IMG/VR virus record: IMGVR_UViG_3300024323_000002
Span: 1 to 61,268 of that record
Length of the DNA stretch: 61,268 nucleotides
Reading direction: 5' to 3' (one strand)
From: a virus
The notes under the pieces are model-generated. The model worked only from the letters and a program-made list of their open reading frames with translations, was not told where the DNA came from and did not search any database. Of the stretch, positions 24,986 through 32,318 are shown piece by piece; position 1 is the first letter of the stretch; each line of letters begins with the position of its first letter. Both the position numbers and the translations under genes were made by a program.

Positions 24986-25356
24986 CTATCGAGATCCATG
25001 AGCACACCCACGTATTCAAGATCTGGTACGTCGAGATGCTGCCCAACGTCGGCAACTTGCTCGCCATTGTGTTTCGAGACCCGCCCAACGAATGGCGCGC
25101 GAAGTATCGTTTTCGCTACTACCGAGACAACAAGGCCCACCACTCGAAAGACGAGCGCAGCTGGTATGACGTCACGCCCAAAGACGGCGGTACGGCCACG
25201 CGCGATAAGCTTGTCGACATGTTCGAGTTGCTCATGGCCGGGTCTGCGGAGTTCGGGCCGTCGCGCATCTCTCGAGTGCACGTCGATGCAGTGGGAGCCG
25301 AGGCGATCAAGGTGCTAACCGAGCAGCCATGGTCAAACCACAAGGTGCTCGACTAG
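24982..25356 (+). CDS. Hypothetical protein, 124 residues
   Basis: Last gene of the 23.6-25.4 kb plus-strand run, overlapping its predecessor by 4 nt. Mixed alpha/beta (HVFKIWYVEMLPNVG). Its stop codon lies inside the palindrome at 25353-25367. Unknown function. Confidence 0.55.
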   Translation: MTIEIHEHTHVFKIWYVEMLPNVGNLLAIVFRDPPNEWRAKYRFRYYRDNKAHHSKDERSWYDVTPKDGGTATRDKLVDMFELLMAGSAEFGPSRISRVHVDAVGAEAIKVLTEQPWSNHKVLD

Positions 25357-25367
25357 ATAGCGTCTAG
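25353..25367. promoter_or_regulatory. Palindromic operator candidate between converging genes
   Basis: CTAGA-TAGCG-TCTAG, identical in core to the copy at 14529-14543, but placed at the 3' ends of two converging genes where no promoter is evident. A site without a promoter is reminiscent of stoperators, which block elongation. Confidence 0.5.
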
Positions 25368-25398
25368 ATAGAACATTGCCGAGTAGACATAATGTTTG

Positions 25399-25602
25399 TT
25401 ATCGGATCTCGTTGCACAGTGCCATGGCGATGCGCTTTACCTCGTCAAAGCTCTCATCGCTGCCGTCAGGTTCAGGTCCCTCGAAGGCTTCGAAGGAATC
25501 TTCAGCAAAGATCGCGGGGTTACGCAAGAAGAAGTCCTCACGGCAGAATCCGGTGAACCAGCCCTCAGGAGACTTTGTCACGACATAGCGCATAAACGCC
25601 AA
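25399..25602 (-). CDS. Small acidic hypothetical protein, 67 residues
   Basis: It starts with a beta-like segment (RYVVTKSPEGWFTGF) and has an acidic D/E/S/F-rich middle. Not recognised. Confidence 0.5.
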   Translation of the reverse strand: MAFMRYVVTKSPEGWFTGFCREDFFLRNPAIFAEDSFEAFEGPEPDGSDESFDEVKRIAMALCNEIR

Positions 25603-25619
25603 AAGCCCCGACGTTGCCG

Positions 25620-25808
25620 TCAGAGCTTGTTCACGTGGAGCAGTGCGAGCTGAAGAACCTCGTCGAGCGTGTTCCAGTCCGCCTCGAGCTCCTCACGCCT
25701 GATGTAGCGATCGATGATTGCCCAGAACTCTCTGGCTTCGCCGCTCCAGAGCTTGAGCTCAGGTGCATTGCACTCGGGGCAAGTTGCGTCGCAGCCAGGT
25801 AGGGTCAT
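25620..25808 (-). CDS. Small protein with a cysteine pair, 62 residues
   Basis: ATG 25808 is preferred to 25880, which would overlap the divergent Uma2 gene. The N-terminus carries CDATCPECN, a possible zinc-binding knuckle, followed by helices. Function unknown. Confidence 0.5.
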   Translation of the reverse strand: MTLPGCDATCPECNAPELKLWSGEAREFWAIIDRYIRREELEADWNTLDEVLQLALLHVNKL

Positions 25809-25851
25809 AGGCCAAATTGCCGCGTAGCATGGGCCGTGGTAGGCTGCAAGG

Positions 25852-26460
25852 ATGGAAACAGCCAGGGCGTTGCGGTTCACTTACGAAGAATACCAGCAAA
25901 TGTACGAGCAGGATGCGCTCGGCAACATCAAGCTCGAGTTCATCGATGGCGAGATCTACGCGATGTCTCGCGGCACGCCCACGCACGCAGAGCTGACGTT
26001 GAGTGTCGCTGCTCTGCTTCGCGACGCTTTGCGAGGAACCTGCAAGGTCTTCTCTCCTGACCTGAGCATTTACATCGCGTCGGCCAACGTAGCGACACAT
26101 CCAGACGTATCGGTCGTGTGCGGCAGGCCTGAGACAAAGCCAGGCGACCCTAAGGCGTTGATCAATCCGTCGCTGCTTGTCGAGGTCCTGAGCCCAAAGA
26201 CTGAGGCCTACGACCGTGGAGCCAAGCTCAACTATTACAAGCTGATCCCGAGCCTACGCGCTGTGCTCTTGGTCTCGCAGCATAGGCCCGAGATCATGCT
26301 GATCGAGCGTATGGCCGGTGGCCCGAGCTCGATCACAGGCACGCGCGACGGCTGGCAACCGACGCTTGCGCATGCAGGTTCCACGATCATGCTCGAGGCG
26401 CCACATGTGCAGCTGCGAGTCGACGACATCTACGCCGGCATCGAGCTCACGCCCCCATGA
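25852..26460 (+). CDS. Uma2-family putative nuclease, copy 2 (202 residues)
   Basis: A clear Uma2/DUF820 protein: FTYEEYQQMYEQD, KLEFIDGEIYAMS, THPDVSVVCG and LLVEVLSPKTEAYDRGAK contain the conserved acidic residues and lysine of the PD-(D/E)XK site. SLRAVLLVSQHRPEI matches the usual C-terminal part. It is transcribed divergently from its small neighbours and overlaps the membrane-protein gene by 4 nt. This copy is closer to ordinary bacterial Uma2 proteins than the other two. Confidence 0.82.
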   Translation: METARALRFTYEEYQQMYEQDALGNIKLEFIDGEIYAMSRGTPTHAELTLSVAALLRDALRGTCKVFSPDLSIYIASANVATHPDVSVVCGRPETKPGDPKALINPSLLVEVLSPKTEAYDRGAKLNYYKLIPSLRAVLLVSQHRPEIMLIERMAGGPSSITGTRDGWQPTLAHAGSTIMLEAPHVQLRVDDIYAGIELTPP

Positions 26461-26795
26461 ACACGTACCTCTTCATCGTGCAAGACCCCGAGCTCCAGGG
26501 CTTCTACACCGGTATCACGATCACGGCGGCCATCTCGCTCGTGTGCATGGGCTTGTTCTACGCCGAGGTGCCGTACAACCGCGCGATCAGCCTAATCGTT
26601 TGCTGCGTCGTGCCGCTCGCGTTCATCGCCGCGCATGCGTTTCTGCACATCCCGTTTGCGAAGCTGGCCTACGCTAGCCTGGCTTGGTTCTTCGCGACTC
26701 TCTGGTTCAACAAGCTCATGGTGAGGCGCCAAGACCGAGCCTTCGAGGCCAAGCGCGAGAAGTACCGCCGAGAGTTCGAGAACGAGTTTCGCTAG
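26457..26795 (+). CDS. Three-span membrane protein, 112 residues
   Basis: Hydrophobic segments at about residues 18-36, 42-60 and 66-84 are followed by a highly charged C-terminal helix (RRQDRAFEAKREKYRRE). It is coupled to the upstream Uma2 gene by a 4-nt overlap. A membrane protein paired with a nuclease could be an exclusion device, but there is no direct evidence. Confidence 0.6.
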   Translation: MNTYLFIVQDPELQGFYTGITITAAISLVCMGLFYAEVPYNRAISLIVCCVVPLAFIAAHAFLHIPFAKLAYASLAWFFATLWFNKLMVRRQDRAFEAKREKYRREFENEFR

Positions 26796-27370
26796 CTGAT
26801 ACCATCGAGCAGCGCGGCAAAGTCGAGGCGCTGGTTTATCGTGCGTGGCAAGCCAGCCCAGGTAGTCGGTGTGAGCTCGATGCGTTGTGTCAGCGCGTAG
26901 CGGCTGCTGAGCGGATCACGGTGGAGCTCGAGGAGTCGGCCAGGCACGTCGAGCAGCCAGTATTCGGGCACGCCGGCAGCCGCGTAGCGCGCAATCTTCT
27001 CGTGGTCGCGATTGTGGCTGGTCTGACAGACCTCGACCACGAGCACAGACTCGTCGCCACGCGGATGTCGCTCCAGATAGTTGCTGTCGGCGGCATGGAT
27101 CACCGAGACGTCAGGCTCCGGCCAGCTGTCGTCAGCGAGCACAATAGGTGCACCCACGCGCACCCAGAAGCCCCAGTTGAGGTAGGCTGTGCGCAGCTGG
27201 TCGGCGATGCGATGCGCGAGCACGAGGTGTGTAGGTCCTTCTGCGGGCATGGCAAACAGCTCCCCGTCAATGAGTTCACATCTCGCAGGTTCGGGTAGGA
27301 TGCCAGCCTCGATCATGCGCAAAACGTCGGCGCCTGTGAACTTGTATCGTGGTTCGTTGTTTAGGGACAT
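26792..27370 (-). CDS. Uma2-family putative nuclease, copy 3 (192 residues)
   Basis: FTGADVLRMIEAGILPE, CELIDGELFAM, WPEPDVSVIH and VLVVEVCQTSHNRDHEKI mark a Uma2 protein with an intact active site. It resembles copy 1 more than copy 2 (both have a M-[VI]-E-x-[EG]-I-L-P-E start). It heads toward copy 2's operon, the two stops overlapping by 4 nt. Confidence 0.82.
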   Translation of the reverse strand: MSLNNEPRYKFTGADVLRMIEAGILPEPARCELIDGELFAMPAEGPTHLVLAHRIADQLRTAYLNWGFWVRVGAPIVLADDSWPEPDVSVIHAADSNYLERHPRGDESVLVVEVCQTSHNRDHEKIARYAAAGVPEYWLLDVPGRLLELHRDPLSSRYALTQRIELTPTTWAGLPRTINQRLDFAALLDGIS

Positions 27371-27645
27371 TACTGCAACCTCTTCTCGATTGTATCAGCC
27401 AGCTCGCGCAAGTGCTTGACCACCTCGGGCTCGGGGATAGTCGAGGAGAACATCGGCAGCTCATCGCGCGTGCGGATGAGCAGCACGAGCCCTACGACGC
27501 CCTTGGGCAGCACGGTCAGTAGCGCGCTGTTGGCGTCGCGCAGGGTCTCGGCAGCCTCGGCGAGCGGCTGGCCGACCACCTCCTGCAGACGAGTGAAGAC
27601 CCGCTTCGGGTCGGGTGGGAGCGCGGGGATCTTATGCCAGGTCAT
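27370..27645 (-). CDS. Small hypothetical protein, family A copy 2 (91 residues)
   Basis: VVGLVLLIRTRDELP forms the core strand region, then STIPEPEVVKHLRELADTI a helix, as in the 20556 and 34505 products. It is coupled to the Uma2 start (one shared base). Function unknown. Confidence 0.6.
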   Translation of the reverse strand: MTWHKIPALPPDPKRVFTRLQEVVGQPLAEAAETLRDANSALLTVLPKGVVGLVLLIRTRDELPMFSSTIPEPEVVKHLRELADTIEKRLQ

Positions 27646-27866
27646 GGTTGCTCCGCGAGCATGAATCTGGCGTCATCGCAGCCTCGGCCCGAGGTGATCG
27701 CGAGTAGCTTCATGCCGCTGAGCACCCCGAGCGCGAAGTAAATGTTGCCGGGGTCGTACTCGCTGAGCTCCGCGACCACGGACTCCATGTAGAAGGACCG
27801 CTCTGGATAGGCACGAAAGACCGCCAAGACGGCCTTCTGCGTTGCTGTTAGTTCCTCTTCTGTCAT
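27642..27866 (-). CDS. Small winged-helix-like protein, 74 residues
   Basis: TATQKAVLAVFRAYPER, MESVVAELSEYDPGN and YFALGVLSGMKLLA suggest a winged helix-turn-helix without other domains. It could regulate the local genes. The start codon touches the palindrome 27867-27881, which is compatible with autoregulation. Confidence 0.55.
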   Translation of the reverse strand: MTEEELTATQKAVLAVFRAYPERSFYMESVVAELSEYDPGNIYFALGVLSGMKLLAITSGRGCDDARFMLAEQP

Positions 27867-27881
27867 CTAGATACCTTCTAG
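27867..27881. promoter_or_regulatory. Palindromic operator candidate at the 27866 start codon
   Basis: CTAGA-TACCT-TCTAG directly abuts the ATG of the minus-strand gene at 27866; no ribosome site lies between. Confidence 0.55.
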
Positions 27882-28295
27882 CTACACAGACATAAAGTAA
27901 TGCTTTACGATCATGTAGGTGCAGTTGCCGATATAACACAGCGAGACACCTAGTAGTAAGCCGCCGCCTATGCCCGCGTCGAAGACCCCCAGGCGCCGAG
28001 GCGTGACCTCGATGCCCAGGTCGGTCTCGACGTCGATGAGCAACGCGCGCAGCCGTAGGTACTCGGCATAGTGCGGGCGCACAAGGTAGACGACGATGGC
28101 GCAGTTCGATAGGCAGAATGCGTTGACGACCCACCAGGCGCTCGGCTGCTGGCCCGTGAGCAGCGCGAGTAGGAACAGCTGCGTGTTCACGATGAGCGTA
28201 GCCACCTGCAGCCATAGCGACCGACGTGCGGCGAAGTACTGGTCGCCCTTGACCGCCGTAGCGGTCGTCACGAACTCGGTCTTGGCGTCGGTCAT
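27882..28295 (-). CDS. Multi-span membrane protein, 137 residues
   Basis: Hydrophobic segments lie at about residues 30-47, 54-72 and 108-130. A GGGCGA/TCGCCC hairpin is directly upstream of the start. It is not recognised; the layout could suit an effector or exclusion membrane protein. Confidence 0.6.
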   Translation of the reverse strand: MTDAKTEFVTTATAVKGDQYFAARRSLWLQVATLIVNTQLFLLALLTGQQPSAWWVVNAFCLSNCAIVVYLVRPHYAEYLRLRALLIDVETDLGIEVTPRRLGVFDAGIGGGLLLGVSLCYIGNCTYMIVKHYFMSV

Positions 28296-28319
28296 GGGGC
28301 GAGGATATCGCCCATGGCC

Positions 28320-28508
28320 CTACTCTGTCACGCCCCTATGCACACGCAGCGGTTTCGCCCTCTGCAGCACCTCGATAGCGGCGTCGTATGCGCCCTGCTG
28401 CTCGAGGCGCAGGGCCTCGACGGGAAGCACGTAACACTCATGTGCAACAGGCTTGCCATCCTCGAGTCGATGCCCATGATTGCAGAATGTCGTTGTGTAG
28501 ACGGTCAT
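28320..28508 (-). CDS. Small cysteine/histidine-rich phage protein, 62 residues
   Basis: ATG 28508 gives MTVYTTTFCNHGHRL and later HECYVLPVEAL. The C-x-H-G-H and H-E-C residues could bind zinc. This is a small phage-protein pattern of unknown function. The start overlaps the upstream stop (ATGA), so the longer ORF to 28592 is rejected. Confidence 0.6.
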   Translation of the reverse strand: MTVYTTTFCNHGHRLEDGKPVAHECYVLPVEALRLEQQGAYDAAIEVLQRAKPLRVHRGVTE

Positions 28509-28618
28509 TTCGACAACCACTTGGCCACCGTCGCCACGAACGAGGCGAACAGGCTCATAATGATCAAGGGCACGATGCCCGAGAAGGTCCACTGCGCTAG
28601 CTCATTTCCGTGATCCAT
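28505..28618 (-). CDS. Very small single-span membrane protein, 37 residues
   Basis: The sequence begins MDHGNELAQWTFSG and has one hydrophobic segment (about residues 14-32). The gene overlaps both neighbours (17 nt upstream, 4 nt downstream), the pattern of a coupled operon, which supports it despite its size. Confidence 0.55.
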   Translation of the reverse strand: MDHGNELAQWTFSGIVPLIIMSLFASFVATVAKWLSK

Positions 28619-28973
28619 TTACTGCCTCTTTCCTAGCCTCGATCACTTCGCGTGCGAGGTCATCCATCGTTGCGTCTGACTGAGCCCACTCGATAACCAT
28701 GTCGAGGTCCCCAGTGCCATAGTCACCGACCCTCGCCGCGAGCTCGACGCGCCAAGCTTTGCGCTTCGCGGCGTCGGCGATCTCCTCTTGCACCCACTCG
28801 TGCAGCTGCGCGACGATGGCCGCGCGTTGCTCGAGGTCGTCGAGCTGCGCCAAGGCATCCTCGCATGAGCGATGCACATAGCGCGGGCCGGTGCGCGGGT
28901 CTCGGCAGCACGCAACCTCGTATTCCGAGATAGTCTTCAGCAGCCGCTGCATGAACAGCTCTTTGGGTTTCAT
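28602..28973 (-). CDS. Helical hypothetical protein, 123 residues
   Basis: ATG 28973 shares ATGA with the upstream stop and is preferred to the longer ORF. Mostly charged helices (LEQRAAIVAQLHEWVQ). Not recognised. Confidence 0.55.
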   Translation of the reverse strand: MKPKELFMQRLLKTISEYEVACCRDPRTGPRYVHRSCEDALAQLDDLEQRAAIVAQLHEWVQEEIADAAKRKAWRVELAARVGDYGTGDLDMVIEWAQSDATMDDLAREVIEARKEAVNGSRK

Positions 28974-29170
28974 AGCCTCCTCAACACTCGCTTGAGTACC
29001 TCGTTCACGCGCTCGCACTCGTGCGGCGCACCTTGGAGCTCGGTCACCTGGACGTCGCGCTCGTGCCTGCGCTGAACTTCGATGTCAGCGAGCACGGCTT
29101 CGACGACCGCGGCAACACGCTCGAAGTCCTCGTCGCCAATGTCCCTGCCCAGCAGGAGTCGGCAAGTCAT
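28970..29170 (-). CDS. Small helical hypothetical protein, 66 residues
   Basis: Charged helices (FERVAAVVEAVLADIE) with a basic C-terminus. It overlaps both neighbours by 4 nt. Not recognised. Confidence 0.5.
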   Translation of the reverse strand: MTCRLLLGRDIGDEDFERVAAVVEAVLADIEVQRRHERDVQVTELQGAPHECERVNEVLKRVLRRL

Positions 29171-29637
29171 GGCTTATCCACCGGCTTGTAGCGTCGCGCG
29201 AAGTCTTTCACATCGAAGTAGGCCGTGCTGTCGAGGCCATTCTTGACCGGGCGCTTGCGAATGAGCGGCCAGCATGTGACCTCGTCGCCAGCAGACGCGA
29301 TGAAGGTCTCAGGCTTGCCCACGCGGTAATTGCTCATCTTGTCGCCAAAGAATCTCATTGTGTCCGGCGAGAAGAAATGCGGCGATCGTTCTGTCACCTT
29401 TTCGACCAGTTCCTCGAGCGTCATTGTTGGCAGCTCCTTTTCTAGCAGTTTTGCGAGCCTAGCCTGACATGTAACACATGTCGGCTCACCTGTCTCGACC
29501 AAGTCGCAAATGTGCTTGACACGCTTGCACAAAGTTGTGTCGCCCTCGTCGAGGCTCACGTGCGTGAGCAGAGCGCGCTCGTCGAGATCCTTGCCCTTGT
29601 AGGCTGCAGCCAGAACACCGTGAACTGTGAACTTCAT
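29167..29637 (-). CDS. Phage accessory protein with two cysteine motifs, 156 residues
   Basis: The middle contains SPHFFSPDTMRFFGDKM, a signature of a common but uncharacterised phage family (DUF7447-like, from memory). Before it, LCKRVKHIC and CVTCQARL could bind zinc. It has a GAGGAGG ribosome site and a stem-loop leader (29655-29677), as do five other nearby genes. Confidence 0.6.
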   Translation of the reverse strand: MKFTVHGVLAAAYKGKDLDERALLTHVSLDEGDTTLCKRVKHICDLVETGEPTCVTCQARLAKLLEKELPTMTLEELVEKVTERSPHFFSPDTMRFFGDKMSNYRVGKPETFIASAGDEVTCWPLIRKRPVKNGLDSTAYFDVKDFARRYKPVDKP

Positions 29638-29654
29638 TCGAGCCTCCTCACCTA

Positions 29655-29677
29655 GGCGCGTGCTGGCAGAACGCGCC
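29655..29677 (-). promoter_or_regulatory. Leader stem-loop before the 29637 gene
   Basis: GGCGCGT (29655-29661) pairs with ACGCGCC (29671-29677), 9-nt loop. On the minus strand it is followed by GAGGAGG and then the ATG. One of six such leaders. Confidence 0.6.
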
Positions 29678-29686
29678 GCGGTCAGT

Positions 29687-30187
29687 CTACTCGTCCCAAT
29701 TCGTGTTCAGGAAGTCGTCATAGGCGACCTGCAACAAGGCCTTCAGATCTTTGCCTACTTTCAAGCAGGCTTGATGCGTGCGCTCTGCTTTGCGCGAGTC
29801 GTGGTCGTATCCGAACTCGTCGCAGAACTCTTCGAAGTCGTCGGGCACGTTTGCGTCGCTCTGCAGCGAGTACAAAACATCCTCGACTGTAGGCGCTTTC
29901 GCGTAGAGGTTTGTGCCGTCGTCATAACCGGCATCCTCGACAAAAGCGTCGCGAGTGTCGGCCCGATGCGGCGCTATGTAGCTATGAGCCTTGCCCATAG
30001 AGAAAAGCGTAGTCATCTCGCGCGTGTCGTAGCGCAGAATGATCCGCCAGTGGTAGCCGTCGAAACCCTCGCGACCGGCCGAGTCGGGACCCTTGCCCAC
30101 GAGCTCCGCATCCATCCGAATGAACTTTAGAAGTCCATTCTTGACTGCTAGGGCCTCTAGTTCGCTTCTAGTTTTCTCTTCGTCCAT
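29687..30187 (-). CDS. Phage accessory protein, 166 residues
   Basis: The C-terminal half shows PTVEDVLYSLQSDA, FCDEFGYDHDSRKAE and HQACLKVGKDL, a pattern seen in many small phage proteins of unknown function. It has a GGAGG ribosome site and a strong leader stem-loop (30205-30237). Confidence 0.65.
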   Translation of the reverse strand: MDEEKTRSELEALAVKNGLLKFIRMDAELVGKGPDSAGREGFDGYHWRIILRYDTREMTTLFSMGKAHSYIAPHRADTRDAFVEDAGYDDGTNLYAKAPTVEDVLYSLQSDANVPDDFEEFCDEFGYDHDSRKAERTHQACLKVGKDLKALLQVAYDDFLNTNWDE

Positions 30188-30204
30188 ACAACTAACCTCC
30201 CACG

Positions 30205-30237
30205 TTAGGGAGCGCGCCAGCCTAGCGCGCGCCCTAA
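30205..30237 (-). promoter_or_regulatory. Leader stem-loop before the 30187 gene
   Basis: Two stacked stems: TTAGGG/CCCTAA and GCGCGC/GCGCGC, separated by a single mismatch, with a 7-nt loop. The minus strand continues to GGAGG and the ATG. The strongest of the six leaders. Confidence 0.65.
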
Positions 30238-30246
30238 GGTCGAGTG

Positions 30247-30453
30247 TCAGCGTTTCCAGATGATTAGGTCCAAGCGCGCGAGCTCAGCCGCGCACATCTG
30301 TTGCTGGTTTAGGCGCGTTTCGCGATGCAGTCGTGCGGCAGCTCGACACTTGCGGCCATCCGGCCGATCGTGTTCGAGCATGAACGCGCGATAATCGCGC
30401 TGCCACGTGCGGATGCCGCAACATGGACACTTGTGTCGCATGTCGATAGTCAT
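30247..30453 (-). CDS. Small zinc-finger-like protein, 68 residues
   Basis: KCPCCGIRTWQRDY near the start gives one C-x-x-C knuckle and GRKCRAAARLH another cysteine. ATG 30453 overlaps the previous stop (ATGA). Possible nucleic-acid-binding protein; unknown role. Confidence 0.55.
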   Translation of the reverse strand: MTIDMRHKCPCCGIRTWQRDYRAFMLEHDRPDGRKCRAAARLHRETRLNQQQMCAAELARLDLIIWKR

Positions 30454-30659
30454 GCTAGCTCGACACGGCCCATTATGAGCGCGATCTCCGCGCCGAATAC
30501 GGCCATGCGTTCGCACGACGTGCACTTGTAACCGCTCGCGTCTGGTTCTACGCCGCCACAAGTCCATGCGTGGCAGTGCAGGCAGACGCCGTCGCTAGCC
30601 TCGATATGAGCGGCCAAGTCGCCCTCGCTAACCTCGAGCACAGGTTTAGGTAGTGTCAT
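30450..30659 (-). CDS. Small zinc-ribbon-like protein, 69 residues
   Basis: CLHCHAWTC and YKCTSCERM supply two C-x-x-C pairs about 18 residues apart, as in zinc ribbons. The ATG overlaps the TGA of the ATA-initiated ORF upstream (ATGA). Confidence 0.55.
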   Translation of the reverse strand: MTLPKPVLEVSEGDLAAHIEASDGVCLHCHAWTCGGVEPDASGYKCTSCERMAVFGAEIALIMGRVELA

Positions 30660-30841
30660 GTGTCCTCACTTTCGATGCCTTGTTCGTACCACTTGCGCGA
30701 TCGCGCGTACCACTCATAGGCGGTCTCTTGAATCTCGATCGCGATCTCATAGTGCCCGCGTGCGTGTTGCTTGCGCGCAGCGCGTGCAGCGCGCCAAGCG
30801 TCTTGCTGCGATATTGCGGCGGCGATTAGGTGGCGGTTTAT
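30656..30841 (-). CDS. Small ORF apparently starting at ATA; paralogue of the next gene
   Basis: A 61-codon frame has no ATG, GTG or TTG start. Its first usable codon is ATA, overlapping the previous TAA (ATAA), and its stop overlaps the next ATG (ATGA). The product resembles its neighbour 30838-31026: HYEIAIEIQETAYEWYARS and WYEQG here against RELAIVEQRQAELHYAVARS and WYDQG there. It is either a real gene with an unusual start or a decayed duplicate. Confidence 0.45.
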   Translation of the reverse strand: MNRHLIAAAISQQDAWRAARAARKQHARGHYEIAIEIQETAYEWYARSRKWYEQGIESEDT

Positions 30842-31026
30842 GGGCGCACCGTGCCTTGATCATACCAACTACGTGCAACTGCATAGTGCAGTTCAGCTTG
30901 ACGTTGTTCTACTATGGCAAGCTCACGCTCGCCGCCGTCATGCTGCTGTCGCGCGGCGAAAGCATCCCATCTAGCTCTAGCTTGCCAATAGCTCGCGGCC
31001 CTTAGTTGCAAGGCTTGAATACTCAT
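30838..31026 (-). CDS. Small helical protein, 62 residues
   Basis: ATG 31026 overlaps the previous stop (ATGA). One long charged helix (ERELAIVEQRQAELHYA) ends in SWYDQG. Related to the 30656-30841 ORF. Function unknown. Confidence 0.55.
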   Translation of the reverse strand: MSIQALQLRAASYWQARARWDAFAARQQHDGGERELAIVEQRQAELHYAVARSWYDQGTVRP

Positions 31027-31250
31027 TCTCCGCACCTAGGCCAGCCATGCGTGTCGAGAAACGTGTATGTGCGAGCGTCGCAAGGCAACGCGCCGCAAGC
31101 CAGATAGAAGCGGGAGTCGTGCAAGAGATCCCGCACATGCCATCCGAAGTGACGGAACGAAGGATCGTCCGTTTCCCAATTGTTACCAAGTATGTACAGA
31201 CAATGATTGTACCAACTGCGTTCAATAGTCAGAATCTGCCATCCGCTCAT
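31023..31250 (-). CDS. Hypothetical protein, 75 residues
   Basis: Aromatic-rich sequence (ERSWYNHCLYILGNNWE). It has a clear GGAGG ribosome site and a leader stem-loop (31267-31289). Function unknown. Confidence 0.55.
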   Translation of the reverse strand: MSGWQILTIERSWYNHCLYILGNNWETDDPSFRHFGWHVRDLLHDSRFYLACGALPCDARTYTFLDTHGWPRCGE

Positions 31251-31266
31251 ACTAACCTCCGAACCC

Positions 31267-31289
31267 AGGGCAGGCTGTCACACTGCCCT
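31267..31289 (-). promoter_or_regulatory. Leader stem-loop before the 31250 gene
   Basis: AGGGCAG/CTGCCCT with a 9-nt loop, then GGAGG and ATG on the minus strand. Same arrangement as the other leaders. Confidence 0.6.
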
Positions 31290-31303
31290 AGCCTCGACTG
31301 TCA

Positions 31304-31594
31304 CTATGGAATCAGCACGCGAAACGGCTCGCCGTGATCGATGCTCGTGCGCAAGGAATCGATCTTGTCGGCATCGGCGCCGACTTGCGCGAGCTTGAGC
31401 TTCATGCATGCGAGTGCATCGGCATTGCCCGACCACACGAGCACACGCGGCGGCGTGCCAGCGACTTTCCACAAGTCACTGCCCAAGACTTCTCGCGCAT
31501 GCGCTGCCTCCTCGGGAGTCTTGAACCCGAGCAGCACGGTCGCCCAATAGTGCCCGTGGAAGTGATGCCTCAGTATCCCGTTGCCTCGAATCAT
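31304..31594 (-). CDS. Small phage protein, family C copy 1 (96 residues)
   Basis: ATG 31594 follows GGAGGT. The order TPEEAAHAREVLGSDLW, VLVWSGNADAL and a terminal strand matches the adjacent 31662-31952 gene, so the two are tandem paralogues. Function unknown. Confidence 0.6.
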   Translation of the reverse strand: MIRGNGILRHHFHGHYWATVLLGFKTPEEAAHAREVLGSDLWKVAGTPPRVLVWSGNADALACMKLKLAQVGADADKIDSLRTSIDHGEPFRVLIP

Positions 31595-31620
31595 GGTTAC
31601 CTCCAAAACGTTCCCTAGCG

Positions 31621-31645
31621 ACGTCTCGCCTCACAAGCGAGACGT
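31621..31645 (-). promoter_or_regulatory. Leader stem-loop before the 31594 gene
   Basis: ACGTCTCGC/GCGAGACGT, 9-bp perfect arms and a 7-nt loop. The minus strand leads to GGAGGT and ATG. It could also act as a terminator for the upstream cistron. Confidence 0.65.
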
Positions 31646-31661
31646 GCCAGGCAACGCGCGA

Positions 31662-31952
31662 TCAGGACAGTTTGATCGCTACCTCGAAAACCGGACCGAG
31701 TGCCGCGGTGTGCCGCGCGGGTTCTATGCGCTCGCTAGGCACACCTAAGGCTTGTGAGATCCGCTCCTGCAGACCGTCATAGTCGCCGTGCCAAACAAGC
31801 ACGGCATTCGAGCGATCCCATTCATCGCCAAGCATGCGCTTAGCGACGCGTGCGTCAGTTGCGTTGTCAAACTGCAGAGTGACCGCGATCGGCTGATCGG
31901 CTGACGCGAAAACCTTGTGCAACTGACCCTTGCCTGTGACTAGTCGTGCCAT
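31662..31952 (-). CDS. Small phage protein, family C copy 2 (96 residues)
   Basis: ATG 31952 follows GGAGGT. DARVAKRMLGDEWDR and AVLVWHGDYDGL correspond to the same positions in the 31304 gene. Function unknown. Confidence 0.6.
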   Translation of the reverse strand: MARLVTGKGQLHKVFASADQPIAVTLQFDNATDARVAKRMLGDEWDRSNAVLVWHGDYDGLQERISQALGVPSERIEPARHTAALGPVFEVAIKLS

Positions 31953-31981
31953 GTTACTACCTCCACACATAGTGCCACTAC

Positions 31982-32007
31982 AGCACAGCAACCTAGGCTG
32001 CTGTGCT
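31982..32007 (-). promoter_or_regulatory. Leader stem-loop before the 31952 gene
   Basis: AGCACAGC/GCTGTGCT, 8-bp arms, 10-nt loop, followed on the minus strand by GGAGGT and ATG. Confidence 0.6.
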
Positions 32008-32016
32008 CTTATGGTC

Positions 32017-32304
32017 CTATTTGTGGCGTCTCACGATCCAATCAGCCTCATCGTCTAGTTCTGCAAACGAGCTAACATTGTCGCCGTGCTCAAATGAACC
32101 GAACGATAATGCAGCGCGAGCCACACGATCGTAGGCTTCAGGGCAGTCTGCAGACATTGTTGATTCATCATGCGGCGATCGTCGCAACCCAGCTACACGC
32201 GCTATGCGTTCGCCGTTGCGGCATATGTTCACCGAATAGTGAATGCTGTCTTCAGCAAGATTGATATTGAGCTTTAGTTCACCGCAATATCTAGACACTG
32301 ACAT
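32017..32304 (-). CDS. Small phage accessory protein, 95 residues
   Basis: ATG 32304 follows GGAGGT. CPEAYDRVARAALSFG is a signature of a common small phage family of unknown function. First gene of the leader-hairpin cluster, so its promoter should lie in 32305-32700. Confidence 0.6.
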   Translation of the reverse strand: MSVSRYCGELKLNINLAEDSIHYSVNICRNGERIARVAGLRRSPHDESTMSADCPEAYDRVARAALSFGSFEHGDNVSSFAELDDEADWIVRRHK

Positions 32305-32318
32305 TGTTACCTCCACAC

